DNA of 64,000 nucleotides, taken from positions 124,001-188,000 of the forward strand of contig NZ_JAFMVC010000005.1 of NCBI RefSeq assembly GCF_025499605.1, read 5' to 3'. This DNA comes from Carboxylicivirga litoralis. Lineage in GTDB: Bacteria > Bacteroidota > Bacteroidia > Bacteroidales > Marinilabiliaceae. The notes beneath the pieces were generated by a model. That model was not told the DNA's origin. It searched no databases and was given only the letters and a program-made list of their open reading frames with translations. The position numbers and the translations under genes were made by a program. Shown here piece after piece: positions 26,377-37,292 of this stretch; within the stretch, counting starts at the first letter, position 1, and every line of letters begins with the position of its first letter.

Positions 26377-27123
26377 TTAGCCAAAAAACTGAAAAACCTT
26401 ACTGAAGTTTTTAATAAATAAAGCGTATAGGCCACCAATTTTATTATTTCTTAAAGCGCGGTAATCTTCCTTCGATTTACGGATGATATTCTTTAAGGAA
26501 TTGTTGCTAACACCGCCAAGGCGCATGTTGATGATGGTCTGGTCAATAAATAAGCTATTGGTGTCAGGGTGGGAGAAGAGTCTCAGCATATAGTCGTAAT
26601 CGGCTGAAATCTTAAAGTGTGTATTGAAAAAACCTAATTTCTGAATCAATTCATTTTTAATATAGACTGTTGGATGAGCGGGCATCCAGCCTCGTTTAAG
26701 TAGTTTGGGTGAAAAAGGCTGGCTTTTCCAGTAGCGTATTATATGGTGAGGTGGATTTTCCTGGATGTAATTGAGATTACCGTAACAAACGTTTTTGTTG
26801 TCTTTTATTGAGTGGATGATATTCTCAATCACAGTTTCATTATAAAACATATCGTCGGCATGCAAAAAGCCCACCCATTCGCCTGAAGCCATTCTCAAGC
26901 CCTTGTTCATGGCGTCATAAATGCCATTGTCGGGTTCGCTTATCCATTTATCAATGCCGTCATTGTTAGCTTCAATAATTTCCTTTGTTTTGTCGTTTGA
27001 TTGGCCGTCAATTATCAGGTATTCGATTTCATTGCGTTTGGTTTGTTTATTAACGCTTTGAATAGTATCACACAGAGTTTTTTCACAATTATAAGTAACC
27101 GTGATAATTGTTATTTTCTTCAT
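26377..27123 (-). CDS. Family 2 glycosyltransferase (WcaE-like)
   Basis: About 248-residue GT-A enzyme. It starts MKKITIITVTYNCEKTL, has LIIDGQSNDKT, and the metal-binding HADD in GFLHADDMF. PDNGIYDAMNKGL is typical of WcaE/colanic-acid-type transferases that add a sugar to a lipid-linked oligosaccharide. I chose the ATG at 27123; an upstream TTG (27138) would overlap the preceding gene. It is second in a two-gene minus operon and ends two bases from the Wzc-like gene, which suggests a shared role in surface polysaccharide. Confidence 0.9.
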   Translation of the reverse strand: MKKITIITVTYNCEKTLCDTIQSVNKQTKRNEIEYLIIDGQSNDKTKEIIEANNDGIDKWISEPDNGIYDAMNKGLRMASGEWVGFLHADDMFYNETVIENIIHSIKDNKNVCYGNLNYIQENPPHHIIRYWKSQPFSPKLLKRGWMPAHPTVYIKNELIQKLGFFNTHFKISADYDYMLRLFSHPDTNSLFIDQTIINMRLGGVSNNSLKNIIRKSKEDYRALRNNKIGGLYALFIKNFSKVFQFFG

Positions 27124-27130
27124 TGAGTTC

Positions 27131-27658
27131 TTAGTCAAAATAATACAGCTGAATATCTTTTTTTAGTGCTTCTTTGGCTTTTGTAAGGTAGAAATTGGTT
27201 TCATTGATGCCTTTCTCTAAAATAACTCTCGAAAGTTCCATTGAAGGTGAAGTCGGTTGCACTTCGCCAGATGATGTGTTGATGAGTTTTATGATTTCAT
27301 CGCGCGATTTAATGATGGTGTCCCAGGTTTTTATTGGAAGATAGACCTGCATCGCAAAGTTGTGCTCAAACTCCTGCCGGATGATTTGCAGTAGTTGTTT
27401 TTGTAATTGTAAGCTGGTTAAGCCGGGTTTGTTTTCTCTTAAAACTATCGCTTCAGGGCTAATGCGCTCCAGTAAAATCGTTAAGCGTTCGTAGGCTTGT
27501 AGTCGTGTTGGTATCAATTCTTTAAAGGTGCTATTGGCGAGCTCGAGTTCCTTAAGTTTGATGTTGTGTTTCAAGAACCACCTGAACAAAATAAGTAGTG
27601 GTGTTGCTATTAGAAAGACAACGCCTGCTATTTTAAGTAATTCATTAAGAGCTATCAT
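27131..27658 (-). CDS. Conserved membrane-anchored protein of unknown function
   Basis: 175-residue protein with one N-terminal membrane helix (about 7-27) followed by a mostly helical soluble part. Stretches such as RLQAYERLTILLERISPEA and LQKQLLQIIRQEFEHN look like a conserved Bacteroidota-specific family, but I assign no function. It lies upstream of the glycosyltransferase with seven bases between them, so co-transcription is likely. Confidence 0.72.
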   Translation of the reverse strand: MIALNELLKIAGVVFLIATPLLILFRWFLKHNIKLKELELANSTFKELIPTRLQAYERLTILLERISPEAIVLRENKPGLTSLQLQKQLLQIIRQEFEHNFAMQVYLPIKTWDTIIKSRDEIIKLINTSSGEVQPTSPSMELSRVILEKGINETNFYLTKAKEALKKDIQLYYFD

Positions 27659-27941
27659 ATGTGTGAAATTTACGTGTTTTTTATAGTGGCTTGTTAAATT
27701 GTAAATTTATAAATCATTGTATTATGAATTGAAAATAAATTGATTCGAAATTTTGCAATGATTAATTGTGTATATGTGTAAGTAAAAAATAATAAACTTT
27801 AATAGTGTCTATGCTCGTAAATGTTGCTTGCTTATGATTTTTAACTAATTTTGTTGCTATTCGAATGCAAGATATAAAATGTTTTGCTTTGAGTAGAGAT
27901 GTTAATAAATTAAGTCATTCAAGTAATAAGGAGAGTTTTTG

Positions 27942-29141
27942 ATGAGTACAGATGTTATTTCGAACCGAATTAATGCATTGTCTGAGTCGCAAACCATTCA
28001 GATGAACCAAAAAAGCAGAGAATTGCAAGAAAGTGGTGTTGATGTAATCAACCTGACGTTGGGCGAGCCTGATTTTAATACACCTGAGCATATTAAAGAC
28101 GCGGCTATTAAGGCAATTAATGACAATCTTTCTCATTATCCTCCTGTGGCGGGCTTTCCGGCTTTAAAGCAAGCTATTGCTGACAAACTGGAAAAAGACA
28201 ATGGGTTAAGTTATGCGGCCAATGAAATTGTCGTGTCGGGCGGTGCTAAGCATAGTTTGGCCAATGTTTTACAGTGTATTGTAAATGCTGGTGAGGAAGT
28301 TATTATACCTGCACCTTACTGGGTAAGTTATATTGAATTGGTTAAGTTGGCCGAAGGAACACCGGTAATTGTAGAGGCGGGTGTTGATACTAAGTTTAAA
28401 ATAACACCTCAGCAGTTGGAGGATAGTATCACACCAAAGACAAAAGCTATTTTATTTAATTCTCCTTCGAATCCAACGGGTAGTGTATATAGTCGTGATG
28501 AGCTAAAAGCTTTGGCTGATGTGCTCGAAAAGTATCCCCATGTTTATATTATTTCTGATGAGATTTACGAAAAGATTAATTTCGTTGGAAAACACATTGG
28601 TTTGGCTGAATTTGAGTCGTTGAAAGAGCGTACCATTGTGATTAATGGTGTGTCAAAGGGCTATGCCATGACCGGATGGCGTATAGGATATATTGCCGCT
28701 CCTGCTAATATTGTTAAGGCTGTTGCAAAGCTGCAAGGACAGTTTACATCTGGTGTTTGCGCCATTGCGCAGGCAGCATCAATACAAGCTTTTGAGGGAG
28801 ATCAGCAATGTGTTGAAGATATGAGGGTGGCATTTTATAAGCGTCGTGATCTGGTGTTGGATATTGTTAAAGATATTCCGGGCTTTAAAGTGGCAGTACC
28901 CGATGGAGCTTTCTATATTTTTCCTGATGTGAGTGAGTATTTTGGAAAGAGTTATGGTAAATATACAATTAACACGTCAATGGATTTATGCATGTATTTA
29001 TTGGAAGATGCCCATGTGGCATCGGTTCCGGGAAGTGCATTCGGAAGTGAAAAATGTGTTCGCTTCTCTTACGCTACGGCTGATGATAAATTGGTGGAAG
29101 CTTTTAATCGTGTGAAAAAAGCGCTTGCTCAATTGAAATAA
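27942..29141 (+). CDS. PLP-dependent aspartate-type aminotransferase
   Basis: About 399-residue class I aminotransferase of the AspC/aspartate aminotransferase Ib subgroup, transferring the amino group between aspartate (or another amino acid) and 2-oxoglutarate. The PLP-binding lysine is near K239 in GVSKGYAMTGWRIGY; other motifs are LTLGEPDF, FNSPSNPTG and ISDEIYE. I chose the ATG at 27942, with GGAGAG upstream at 27930-27935, over the TTG three bases earlier. Monocistronic with a clear terminator. The exact substrate is not fixed by sequence. Confidence 0.92.
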   Translation: MSTDVISNRINALSESQTIQMNQKSRELQESGVDVINLTLGEPDFNTPEHIKDAAIKAINDNLSHYPPVAGFPALKQAIADKLEKDNGLSYAANEIVVSGGAKHSLANVLQCIVNAGEEVIIPAPYWVSYIELVKLAEGTPVIVEAGVDTKFKITPQQLEDSITPKTKAILFNSPSNPTGSVYSRDELKALADVLEKYPHVYIISDEIYEKINFVGKHIGLAEFESLKERTIVINGVSKGYAMTGWRIGYIAAPANIVKAVAKLQGQFTSGVCAIAQAASIQAFEGDQQCVEDMRVAFYKRRDLVLDIVKDIPGFKVAVPDGAFYIFPDVSEYFGKSYGKYTINTSMDLCMYLLEDAHVASVPGSAFGSEKCVRFSYATADDKLVEAFNRVKKALAQLK

Positions 29142-29163
29142 TATAAAAATTACATATTGTTTT

Positions 29164-29195
29164 AGCCCTGGGGTATTCTTATCTCAGGGCTTTTT
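29164..29195 (+). terminator. Terminator of the aminotransferase gene
   Basis: AGCCCTG (29164-29170) with CAGGGCT (29185-29191), loop of 14, then a T-run. Confidence 0.8.
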
Positions 29196-29307
29196 AATTC
29201 ATACCAATGGAATAAGATTTCAACAGTTTACCTGTTGATAAGTATTGGTTTTATATCCGGTAAAAAAATTGTTTCTTTGATTGATTAAATACAGTCATTG
29301 ATTTGAT

Positions 29308-30039
29308 ATGAGGAAGCAACCCATAAAAAGTACAAATACCGAAGGGAATATAATAGAGTTTAAAAATGCTTGCATTCGCCAGCAGGAGCACCTGATTTTA
29401 CAGGATGTAAACTTTAGTATCCAACCGGGAGAATTTGTGTATTTGATTGGTAAAGTGGGAAGTGGGAAGTCAAGTTTGTTAAAGACAATGTACAAAGAGT
29501 TGCCCCTTGAAGAAGGCTATGGCTTTGTAGCTGGTTATCCACTTAAAACCATTAAAACCAATCAGGTGCCTTTGTTACGACGAAAAATGGGTATCGTCTT
29601 CCAGGATTTCCAACTATTGTCCGACCGCAGTGTGTATGATAACTTGATGTTTGTGCTGAAAGCAACAGGCTGGAAGGATAAGAAAGATATGGATAAGCGC
29701 ATCCGTGATGTGTTATCGCATGTTGATATGGTACACAAAGGCTATAAAATGCCACACCAACTTTCTGGTGGAGAGCAGCAACGTATTGGAATTGCCCGAG
29801 CACTTCTGAATTCACCAGATTTAATACTGGCTGATGAGCCAACGGGTAACCTCGATCCGGATACTTCTGATGAGTTGATGCACTTGTTGAAAAAGATTTG
29901 CCTGTCGGGTAATACCGTTGTGATGGCAACGCACAATTACAACTTGCTCAAAAAATTTCCGGGACGAACGATTCGATGTGAAGATACACGCTTGTTTGAG
30001 TCGAAGCAAGAGGAAATAGATTTTGATTTACTCGATTAA
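29308..30039 (+). CDS. ftsE: Cell-division ABC ATPase FtsE
   Basis: 243-residue ATPase that works with the membrane protein FtsX to activate septal cell-wall hydrolases. Walker A GKVGSGKS at 48-55, Q-loop in FQDFQLL, signature LSGGE at 152-156, Walker B LILADEP at 172-178, switch H209. The GKVGSGKSS form is the usual one for Bacteroidota FtsE. ftsX is not adjacent, so the pair is split in this genome. The amidase about 20 kb upstream is a possible downstream effector, by analogy with other bacteria. Confidence 0.9.
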   Translation: MRKQPIKSTNTEGNIIEFKNACIRQQEHLILQDVNFSIQPGEFVYLIGKVGSGKSSLLKTMYKELPLEEGYGFVAGYPLKTIKTNQVPLLRRKMGIVFQDFQLLSDRSVYDNLMFVLKATGWKDKKDMDKRIRDVLSHVDMVHKGYKMPHQLSGGEQQRIGIARALLNSPDLILADEPTGNLDPDTSDELMHLLKKICLSGNTVVMATHNYNLLKKFPGRTIRCEDTRLFESKQEEIDFDLLD

Positions 30040-30187
30040 TAATGATTGAATCACAGATAGATTAAATGCTCCATTCATATTGCTGATGAAGCACTTTTGT
30101 TATCTTTAGCAGCATATTATTCGCTACAGAATAAAAATAGGAAAACAACGTTTTATAGTTAAAACATAACTTAAAGGCCTTATCCTT

Positions 30188-33100
30188 ATGATGAGAAAAA
30201 TCGCATTATTGCTTTTTGTCAGCCTTGTGCATTGTTCTTTTGCACAACAATCACTCAAATTCGACTCAAGCCATAAACTGTACGAGCGAGGCATGGATAT
30301 GTACCGCTTGGGAAAGTATGGTTTGGCACGCATTAATTTTAATAAGTTCGTTGATGAAGCCAATGGTGAGAATTCATCATTTGTAGCCGAAGCTGCCTAT
30401 TTGTCGCGCGTGTGTGCACAAAAACTCGAGAATGAGGACGTAAAGTATTTGTGGGAGAGTTACATGGAAGAGTATCCATACAGTAACCGTCTGCATTATG
30501 CCAAAATGAACCTGGGCGAGTATTATAAAGAACAGAAGAAATACAAGCAGGCATCGCGCTGGTACGACAAAGTTAAAGCATCTGCCCTGGATGAAGAAAC
30601 GCAGGTTGAATACTATTTTTCGGCCGGTTATGTGTTGTTTATGCTGGAGGATTACGATGCGGCTCTGGGCTATTTCAATAAGATAAAAGGAAGAGATAAC
30701 AAATACAGTTCGTCGGTGCAGTATTACTATGCGCACATTCAATATCAGAAGGGCAATTACCAAACGGCCCTGGATGAGTTTAAGAAGATAGAAAATGATA
30801 AAGGCTTTAAAAATGTAATTCCTTTTTATATTGCACAGATTTACTACCTGAAAGAGGATTACGATGATGCCATAAAATATGCCGAGCCACTAACACAAGA
30901 AGGCACAAAATCGCGCCAGGCAGATATGAACCGCATTGTGGCTGACTCGTATTATGCACAAAAGCAATACGAAAAGTCCATTACCTATTATGAAAAAGTC
31001 ATCAGGTTAGTGGATGAACCTCTGCGTGCCGACTACTACCATTTAGGTTTTGCCAATTATTTTACCAAAAATTACGAGGAAGCTGTAAAAGGTTTATCTC
31101 TAGTAACAGCAGGTGATGATATTATGGCACAAAATGCCCATTATCATTTGGGCGATTGTTACTTAAAGCTTAACGATAAAAAGCGGGCTCGCGTCGCGTT
31201 TGAGGCGGCCTCAAATAACGACTACGATAAAGAAATTCAGGAAGATGCTTTATTGAATTATATCAAGTTGAACTACGAGTTATCTTACTCACCATTCAAT
31301 GAGATTATTAATTCCTTTATGCGCTTTATCGAACTCTTTCCGGAAAGTGACAAAATTGATGAGGCCTATGAATATTTGGGCAAAGCCTTTTTAACTACAA
31401 AGAATTACCGTGAGGCCTTGGCGTCGATGGAAAAGATACAGCGCAAAACGGGTGATGTTTACCGAGCCTTGCAGCGTGTGGCTTATTATCGTGGATTGGA
31501 GCTGTTTACCGATTTGAGCTTCGCCGAAGCCATTGAGTTTTTCGATTACAGCTTAAAATATGCCGAGTATGACAAATCATTAAAAGTAGGCGCTTACTAT
31601 TGGAGGGGCGAGGCGTATTACCGAACGGGAGATTATGCCAAAGCCATTCTCGATTTCCGCGAATATATTTATCAGCCCGGTTCATATGAGATGAAAGAAT
31701 TTCCAGTTGCTCACTATAATATTGCCTATTCTTATTTTAAGCAAAAGGAATATACCGAGGCCCTGGGCTGGTTTCGCAAGTACATCAACATGACCGATAA
31801 GCGTGACCGTATGATGTTGGGTGATGCTTATAACCGGGTGGGGGATTGCTACTATGTGAATCGCCAGTTTTCGCAAGCGGTTAAAAACTATGACCTGGCA
31901 GCAGGCATACCTGAGAGTTCGCCCGATTATGCCATGTTCCAAAAGGCCTTTTGTTTAGGCTTGATGAAGCAGTATGATGAGAAGATTTCGGTGCTGGATG
32001 ATATGATTAACCGTTATCCGACATCACCTTATGTCGATGATGCCTTGTATGAAACAGGGCGCTCCTATGTGGCATTGGGTAATAATGACCGGGCAGTCTA
32101 TTATTATAAATCAACCAAAGAGAAATACCCCAAAGGCAGTTATGCGAAAAAAGCGATGCTGCAGCTGGGCTTGGTATATTATAATAATAATGACTCGGAT
32201 AACTCCATGAAATTCTACAAGCGTGTGGTCAACGAATATCCGGGAACGGATGAGGCGGAAGATGCTTTAGTTGGTATTCGTAATATCTACATGGATAAGA
32301 ACGATTTGGATGGTTACATGAAATACACTGGTTCACTGGGGGCATTTGCCCAGGTTAATGAGCGAGAGCAGGATAGCTTAATGTTTGTGTCGGCTGAGCG
32401 TTTTTATATGCAAAGCGATTGCGACCGGGCCATCAGTCATTTTAAAAATTACCTGAATAAGTTTCCTGATGGCAAATTTGTGTTGAATGCGCATTTCTAT
32501 AAAGCCGATTGTCAGTATAAAACAGGAGAATATACCGATGCCTTGAGTTCGTTTGAGTACGTAGCCGAACGTGAAAGAAGTTTATTTACCGAAGAGGCCT
32601 TGATTCGCATGGGAGAACTGCTTTATCAGCAAGAGGCTTACCGTAAAGCCTATGAAAGCTTTAATCGATTGGAGCTGGAAGCCGAAATTTCGGAAAACCG
32701 ACTGGAAGCCAAGATTGGAAAAATGCGTTGCCTGGTTAAAATGAATCAGCCAGAAGAATGTATTAAAGCAGCTGAGAACTTGTTAACTACGGCTAAGATT
32801 GCTGATGAAATTAAGCGTGAAGCCATTTTTAATATGGGCAAAAGTTATCAGGAATTGGGTAATAACGAAAAGGCATTTGAGAATTATCAGCTGGTGTCAT
32901 CCAATACCAAAAGTGTTGAAGGGGCTGAAGCAAAGTACCAGGTGGCCCAAATGCTTAGCGACCGTGGTGAAAAAGATGCAGCAGAGAAGGAAGTGTTCGA
33001 TTATATTGATAAAGGAACATCCCACCAATATTGGTTAGCACGTAGTTTTATCTTATTAGCCGAAATTTATAATGAGCGTGGAGAGACTTTCCAGGCTGTA

Positions 33101-33232
33101 CAATATCTGCAAAGTATAAAAGATAACTACGAAGGTGACGATGATATTGAGCAGCGTGTTGATGCGTATTTGAAAAGCTGGGATACACAGGAGAAAGAAA
33201 CAACGGACACTGAAACAATTAATGTTGGATAA
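30188..33232 (+). CDS. Large exported tetratricopeptide-repeat protein
   Basis: 1014-residue protein with a signal peptide (about 1-19, LVHCSFAQ) and over twenty TPR-like units across the whole length, such as ALGYFNKIKGRD, AIKYAEPLTQEG and YALGNNDRAVYYYKSTKEKYP (split by a few residues). Acts in the periplasm or at the outer membrane by inference. It sits 11 bases before a beta-barrel protein, so the two are probably an assembly scaffold and its membrane partner. Ordinary TPR proteins cannot be assigned a role from sequence. The high G+C codons at 30.4-32.5 kb differ a little from flanking genes. Confidence 0.85.
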   Translation: MMRKIALLLFVSLVHCSFAQQSLKFDSSHKLYERGMDMYRLGKYGLARINFNKFVDEANGENSSFVAEAAYLSRVCAQKLENEDVKYLWESYMEEYPYSNRLHYAKMNLGEYYKEQKKYKQASRWYDKVKASALDEETQVEYYFSAGYVLFMLEDYDAALGYFNKIKGRDNKYSSSVQYYYAHIQYQKGNYQTALDEFKKIENDKGFKNVIPFYIAQIYYLKEDYDDAIKYAEPLTQEGTKSRQADMNRIVADSYYAQKQYEKSITYYEKVIRLVDEPLRADYYHLGFANYFTKNYEEAVKGLSLVTAGDDIMAQNAHYHLGDCYLKLNDKKRARVAFEAASNNDYDKEIQEDALLNYIKLNYELSYSPFNEIINSFMRFIELFPESDKIDEAYEYLGKAFLTTKNYREALASMEKIQRKTGDVYRALQRVAYYRGLELFTDLSFAEAIEFFDYSLKYAEYDKSLKVGAYYWRGEAYYRTGDYAKAILDFREYIYQPGSYEMKEFPVAHYNIAYSYFKQKEYTEALGWFRKYINMTDKRDRMMLGDAYNRVGDCYYVNRQFSQAVKNYDLAAGIPESSPDYAMFQKAFCLGLMKQYDEKISVLDDMINRYPTSPYVDDALYETGRSYVALGNNDRAVYYYKSTKEKYPKGSYAKKAMLQLGLVYYNNNDSDNSMKFYKRVVNEYPGTDEAEDALVGIRNIYMDKNDLDGYMKYTGSLGAFAQVNEREQDSLMFVSAERFYMQSDCDRAISHFKNYLNKFPDGKFVLNAHFYKADCQYKTGEYTDALSSFEYVAERERSLFTEEALIRMGELLYQQEAYRKAYESFNRLELEAEISENRLEAKIGKMRCLVKMNQPEECIKAAENLLTTAKIADEIKREAIFNMGKSYQELGNNEKAFENYQLVSSNTKSVEGAEAKYQVAQMLSDRGEKDAAEKEVFDYIDKGTSHQYWLARSFILLAEIYNERGETFQAVQYLQSIKDNYEGDDDIEQRVDAYLKSWDTQEKETTDTETINVG

Positions 33233-33243
33233 TTGATTAGACA

Positions 33244-35004
33244 ATGAGGTATTATTATATAGTTTTTATCACAATTGTAGCAGCTGTACTAACTGTAAAT
33301 AAGGCAGCTGCACAGGAAGAAATTAATCAGGATGTAAAAGTAGTTAAAGCTTATACGCCAACGGTTTCTGATGCTTTTAAGGTGAGCTACATGCCTGATT
33401 TGAATGACTCTTCATCGTTTAATCCCAATTTTAATTACCGTATTCTGAGCACTTCAGTGGCGACTAATTACCAGCCGGCACCAATAGCCGCGGCTAAAAT
33501 CAATACGAAGCGCAAAGAGTATCTGCACAAGTCTTACATCAAAGGTGGGGTGGGTAATTACAGCTCTGTTTTTGCCGAGTTGGGCTATAATATTTTAGAG
33601 AATGAAAAGTATGTATTGGGTTTAAATGTTGGGCACCTGACCTCGATGGGTGATTTAACACTGGAGGATGACAACACAGTAGATGCACCTTTTAATGATA
33701 CCTGGGCAGCGGCTGATTTTAAGCACTTCTTTGATGATAAAACCCTGAGTGTTAATCTTGGGTTTATGCATAATAAGTTTCAGTATTACGGCTATCAAAC
33801 CATGACCGATGGCGATATGTATTGGTTACCAGATGGTACTTTATCGCCGGGTGTTACTTTCAGGCAAGATAAGGATCAACGTTTGTCGGGATTTAGTGGT
33901 AGTATAGGTCTGAGTAACAATGAAACAGATAAGCGTAAAACGCGCTATGCCATTGAAGGTGGATTTTCTACATTCGGCAACATGACCGGTGTAAGCCAGT
34001 TGGGGATTGCAGTAAATGGTAAGCTGTCAAAACCAATCAATGATTTGGCCTTTGATATTAACGGTGGAATTGAAAGTTACAGTACCAGTGTACCCGATAC
34101 AATTGGGCCAATGTACACCTTTAAAGAACGCAATCAAACGATGATACGTGTTAATCCGGCGATCAACTTTAAGTTTGATCGTGCTAATTTACGCGTAGGA
34201 ATGCAGATAGCAGGTATCATCGACAGCGAGGGCGATGAGTTTTACCTCACGCCTGATGTGATGGGAGAGTTAACCGTTGTTGAAGGTATTGCCTCCATTT
34301 ATGGTGGTATCAATGGGAAGGTAAACATGAATGATTATCAAAGTATGATGAACGAAAATGCTTTTGCATCCGCTGATATTAATGTGAAGTCATCATTATA
34401 TGGATTAAACTTTGTAGCTGGTATTAAAGGTAATTTCAGTTCATCCATGTCCTTCTCAGCCGGTATGGAATATGGATTGTTTAACGATGAGCATTTCTGG
34501 GTGAATAAGCCTTATACGGGTATGGAAGCGCCGGGTGGTGTTCAAGCTATTCAGCATTATTCCAATGTATTTGATGTTGTATACGACGATGGTTCTTTGC
34601 TCAAGGTAGCAGGAGAGTTGATGTATAAACCCAAGCAAACCATTGAATTTGCCTTAAATGGCGCGTATTATGGTTGGAGCCTCGATAATCAAGCTGATGC
34701 ATGGCATATGCCAGAAGTAGAATTGGGGCTGGAAGGAAGCTTTAATTTATTAGATAATCTATACGCCACCGCTGGTGTTAAGTACTTGGGAGAGCGCTCT
34801 GCATTAGATGCTTCGAATGCGACTACATCAGTGAAGTCATTAGATGGCGTTGTTGATGTAAATCTAGGTACTGAATACTACTTTAGTAAGCAATGGTCAT
34901 TTTGGTTATCTATGAATAATTTGGCAGCTTCAAAATACTACAAATGGAATGGTTATCCCATGCAGGGATTTAATGCAAAAGCGGGCGTAATATTCTCTTT
35001 TTAA
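33244..35004 (+). CDS. Outer-membrane beta-barrel protein (TonB-receptor-like)
   Basis: 586-residue protein with a signal peptide (about 1-23, NKAAAQ) and an extended segment (EINQDVKVVKAYTPTVSDAF), then a barrel of alternating strands from YIKGGVGNY to the terminal GFNAKAGVIFSF ending in Phe. It lacks a visible plug domain, so it is probably not a full TonB receptor. Partner of the preceding TPR protein by spacing and strand. Many Bacteroidota genomes carry such TPR/barrel pairs. The transported molecule, if any, is unknown. Confidence 0.78.
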   Translation: MRYYYIVFITIVAAVLTVNKAAAQEEINQDVKVVKAYTPTVSDAFKVSYMPDLNDSSSFNPNFNYRILSTSVATNYQPAPIAAAKINTKRKEYLHKSYIKGGVGNYSSVFAELGYNILENEKYVLGLNVGHLTSMGDLTLEDDNTVDAPFNDTWAAADFKHFFDDKTLSVNLGFMHNKFQYYGYQTMTDGDMYWLPDGTLSPGVTFRQDKDQRLSGFSGSIGLSNNETDKRKTRYAIEGGFSTFGNMTGVSQLGIAVNGKLSKPINDLAFDINGGIESYSTSVPDTIGPMYTFKERNQTMIRVNPAINFKFDRANLRVGMQIAGIIDSEGDEFYLTPDVMGELTVVEGIASIYGGINGKVNMNDYQSMMNENAFASADINVKSSLYGLNFVAGIKGNFSSSMSFSAGMEYGLFNDEHFWVNKPYTGMEAPGGVQAIQHYSNVFDVVYDDGSLLKVAGELMYKPKQTIEFALNGAYYGWSLDNQADAWHMPEVELGLEGSFNLLDNLYATAGVKYLGERSALDASNATTSVKSLDGVVDVNLGTEYYFSKQWSFWLSMNNLAASKYYKWNGYPMQGFNAKAGVIFSF

Positions 35005-35043
35005 GTGGTTTTAAATCAGTTAGAATAAGAAGATAAAAAGTAA

Positions 35044-35086
35044 GCAAAAATCATCATTTAAACAGCGTTTAAATGATGATTTTTGC
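35044..35086. terminator. Perfect 20-bp hairpin between the barrel gene and gyrB
   Basis: Arms at 35044-35063 and 35067-35086 are exact complements with a three-base AGC loop. The stem is bounded by A-run and T-run, so it can terminate the TPR/barrel transcript. The gyrB -7 box begins at the next base (35087). Confidence 0.85.
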
Positions 35087-35094
35087 TATATTTG
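35087..35094 (+). promoter_or_regulatory. -7 box of gyrB
   Basis: TATATTTG directly after the hairpin, matching TAnnTTTG. The -33 region falls inside the hairpin arm, so the hairpin DNA could also affect sigma-factor binding. Transcription should begin near 35101, leaving a 66-base leader. Confidence 0.6.
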
Positions 35095-35107
35095 TGTGTC
35101 TTTCTGT

Positions 35108-37131
<2,024 letters not shown>

Positions 37132-37177
37132 TAGTTGTCTGTTCATAAAGCAATAGACATAAATTAGATGACATAAA

Positions 37178-37215
37178 AAAACGAGACAGGTTTGAGGACT
37201 TGTCTCGTTTTCTTG
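37178..37215. terminator. Bidirectional terminator between gyrB and the efflux operon
   Basis: AAAACGAGACA (37178-37188) with TGTCTCGTTTT (37201-37211), loop of 12, with A-run and T-run on the two sides, between convergent genes. Confidence 0.82.
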
Positions 37216-37292
37216 TTTTAGGGATTGTATTTTTATTGACAATTATCAATCCATAAAGATACAATCCTAAATATCATATGAGGATTAGCATG

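Noticed and set aside
24240-27123. Capsule biosynthesis island
   Set aside because: Only a Wzc-like kinase and one glycosyltransferase are present, with no export, flippase or sugar-nucleotide genes.
27842-27941. Promoter TTGCTTTG before the aminotransferase
   Set aside because: It differs from TAnnTTTG in a key base, and the spacing to the upstream TTG is 27-30 instead of 19-20.
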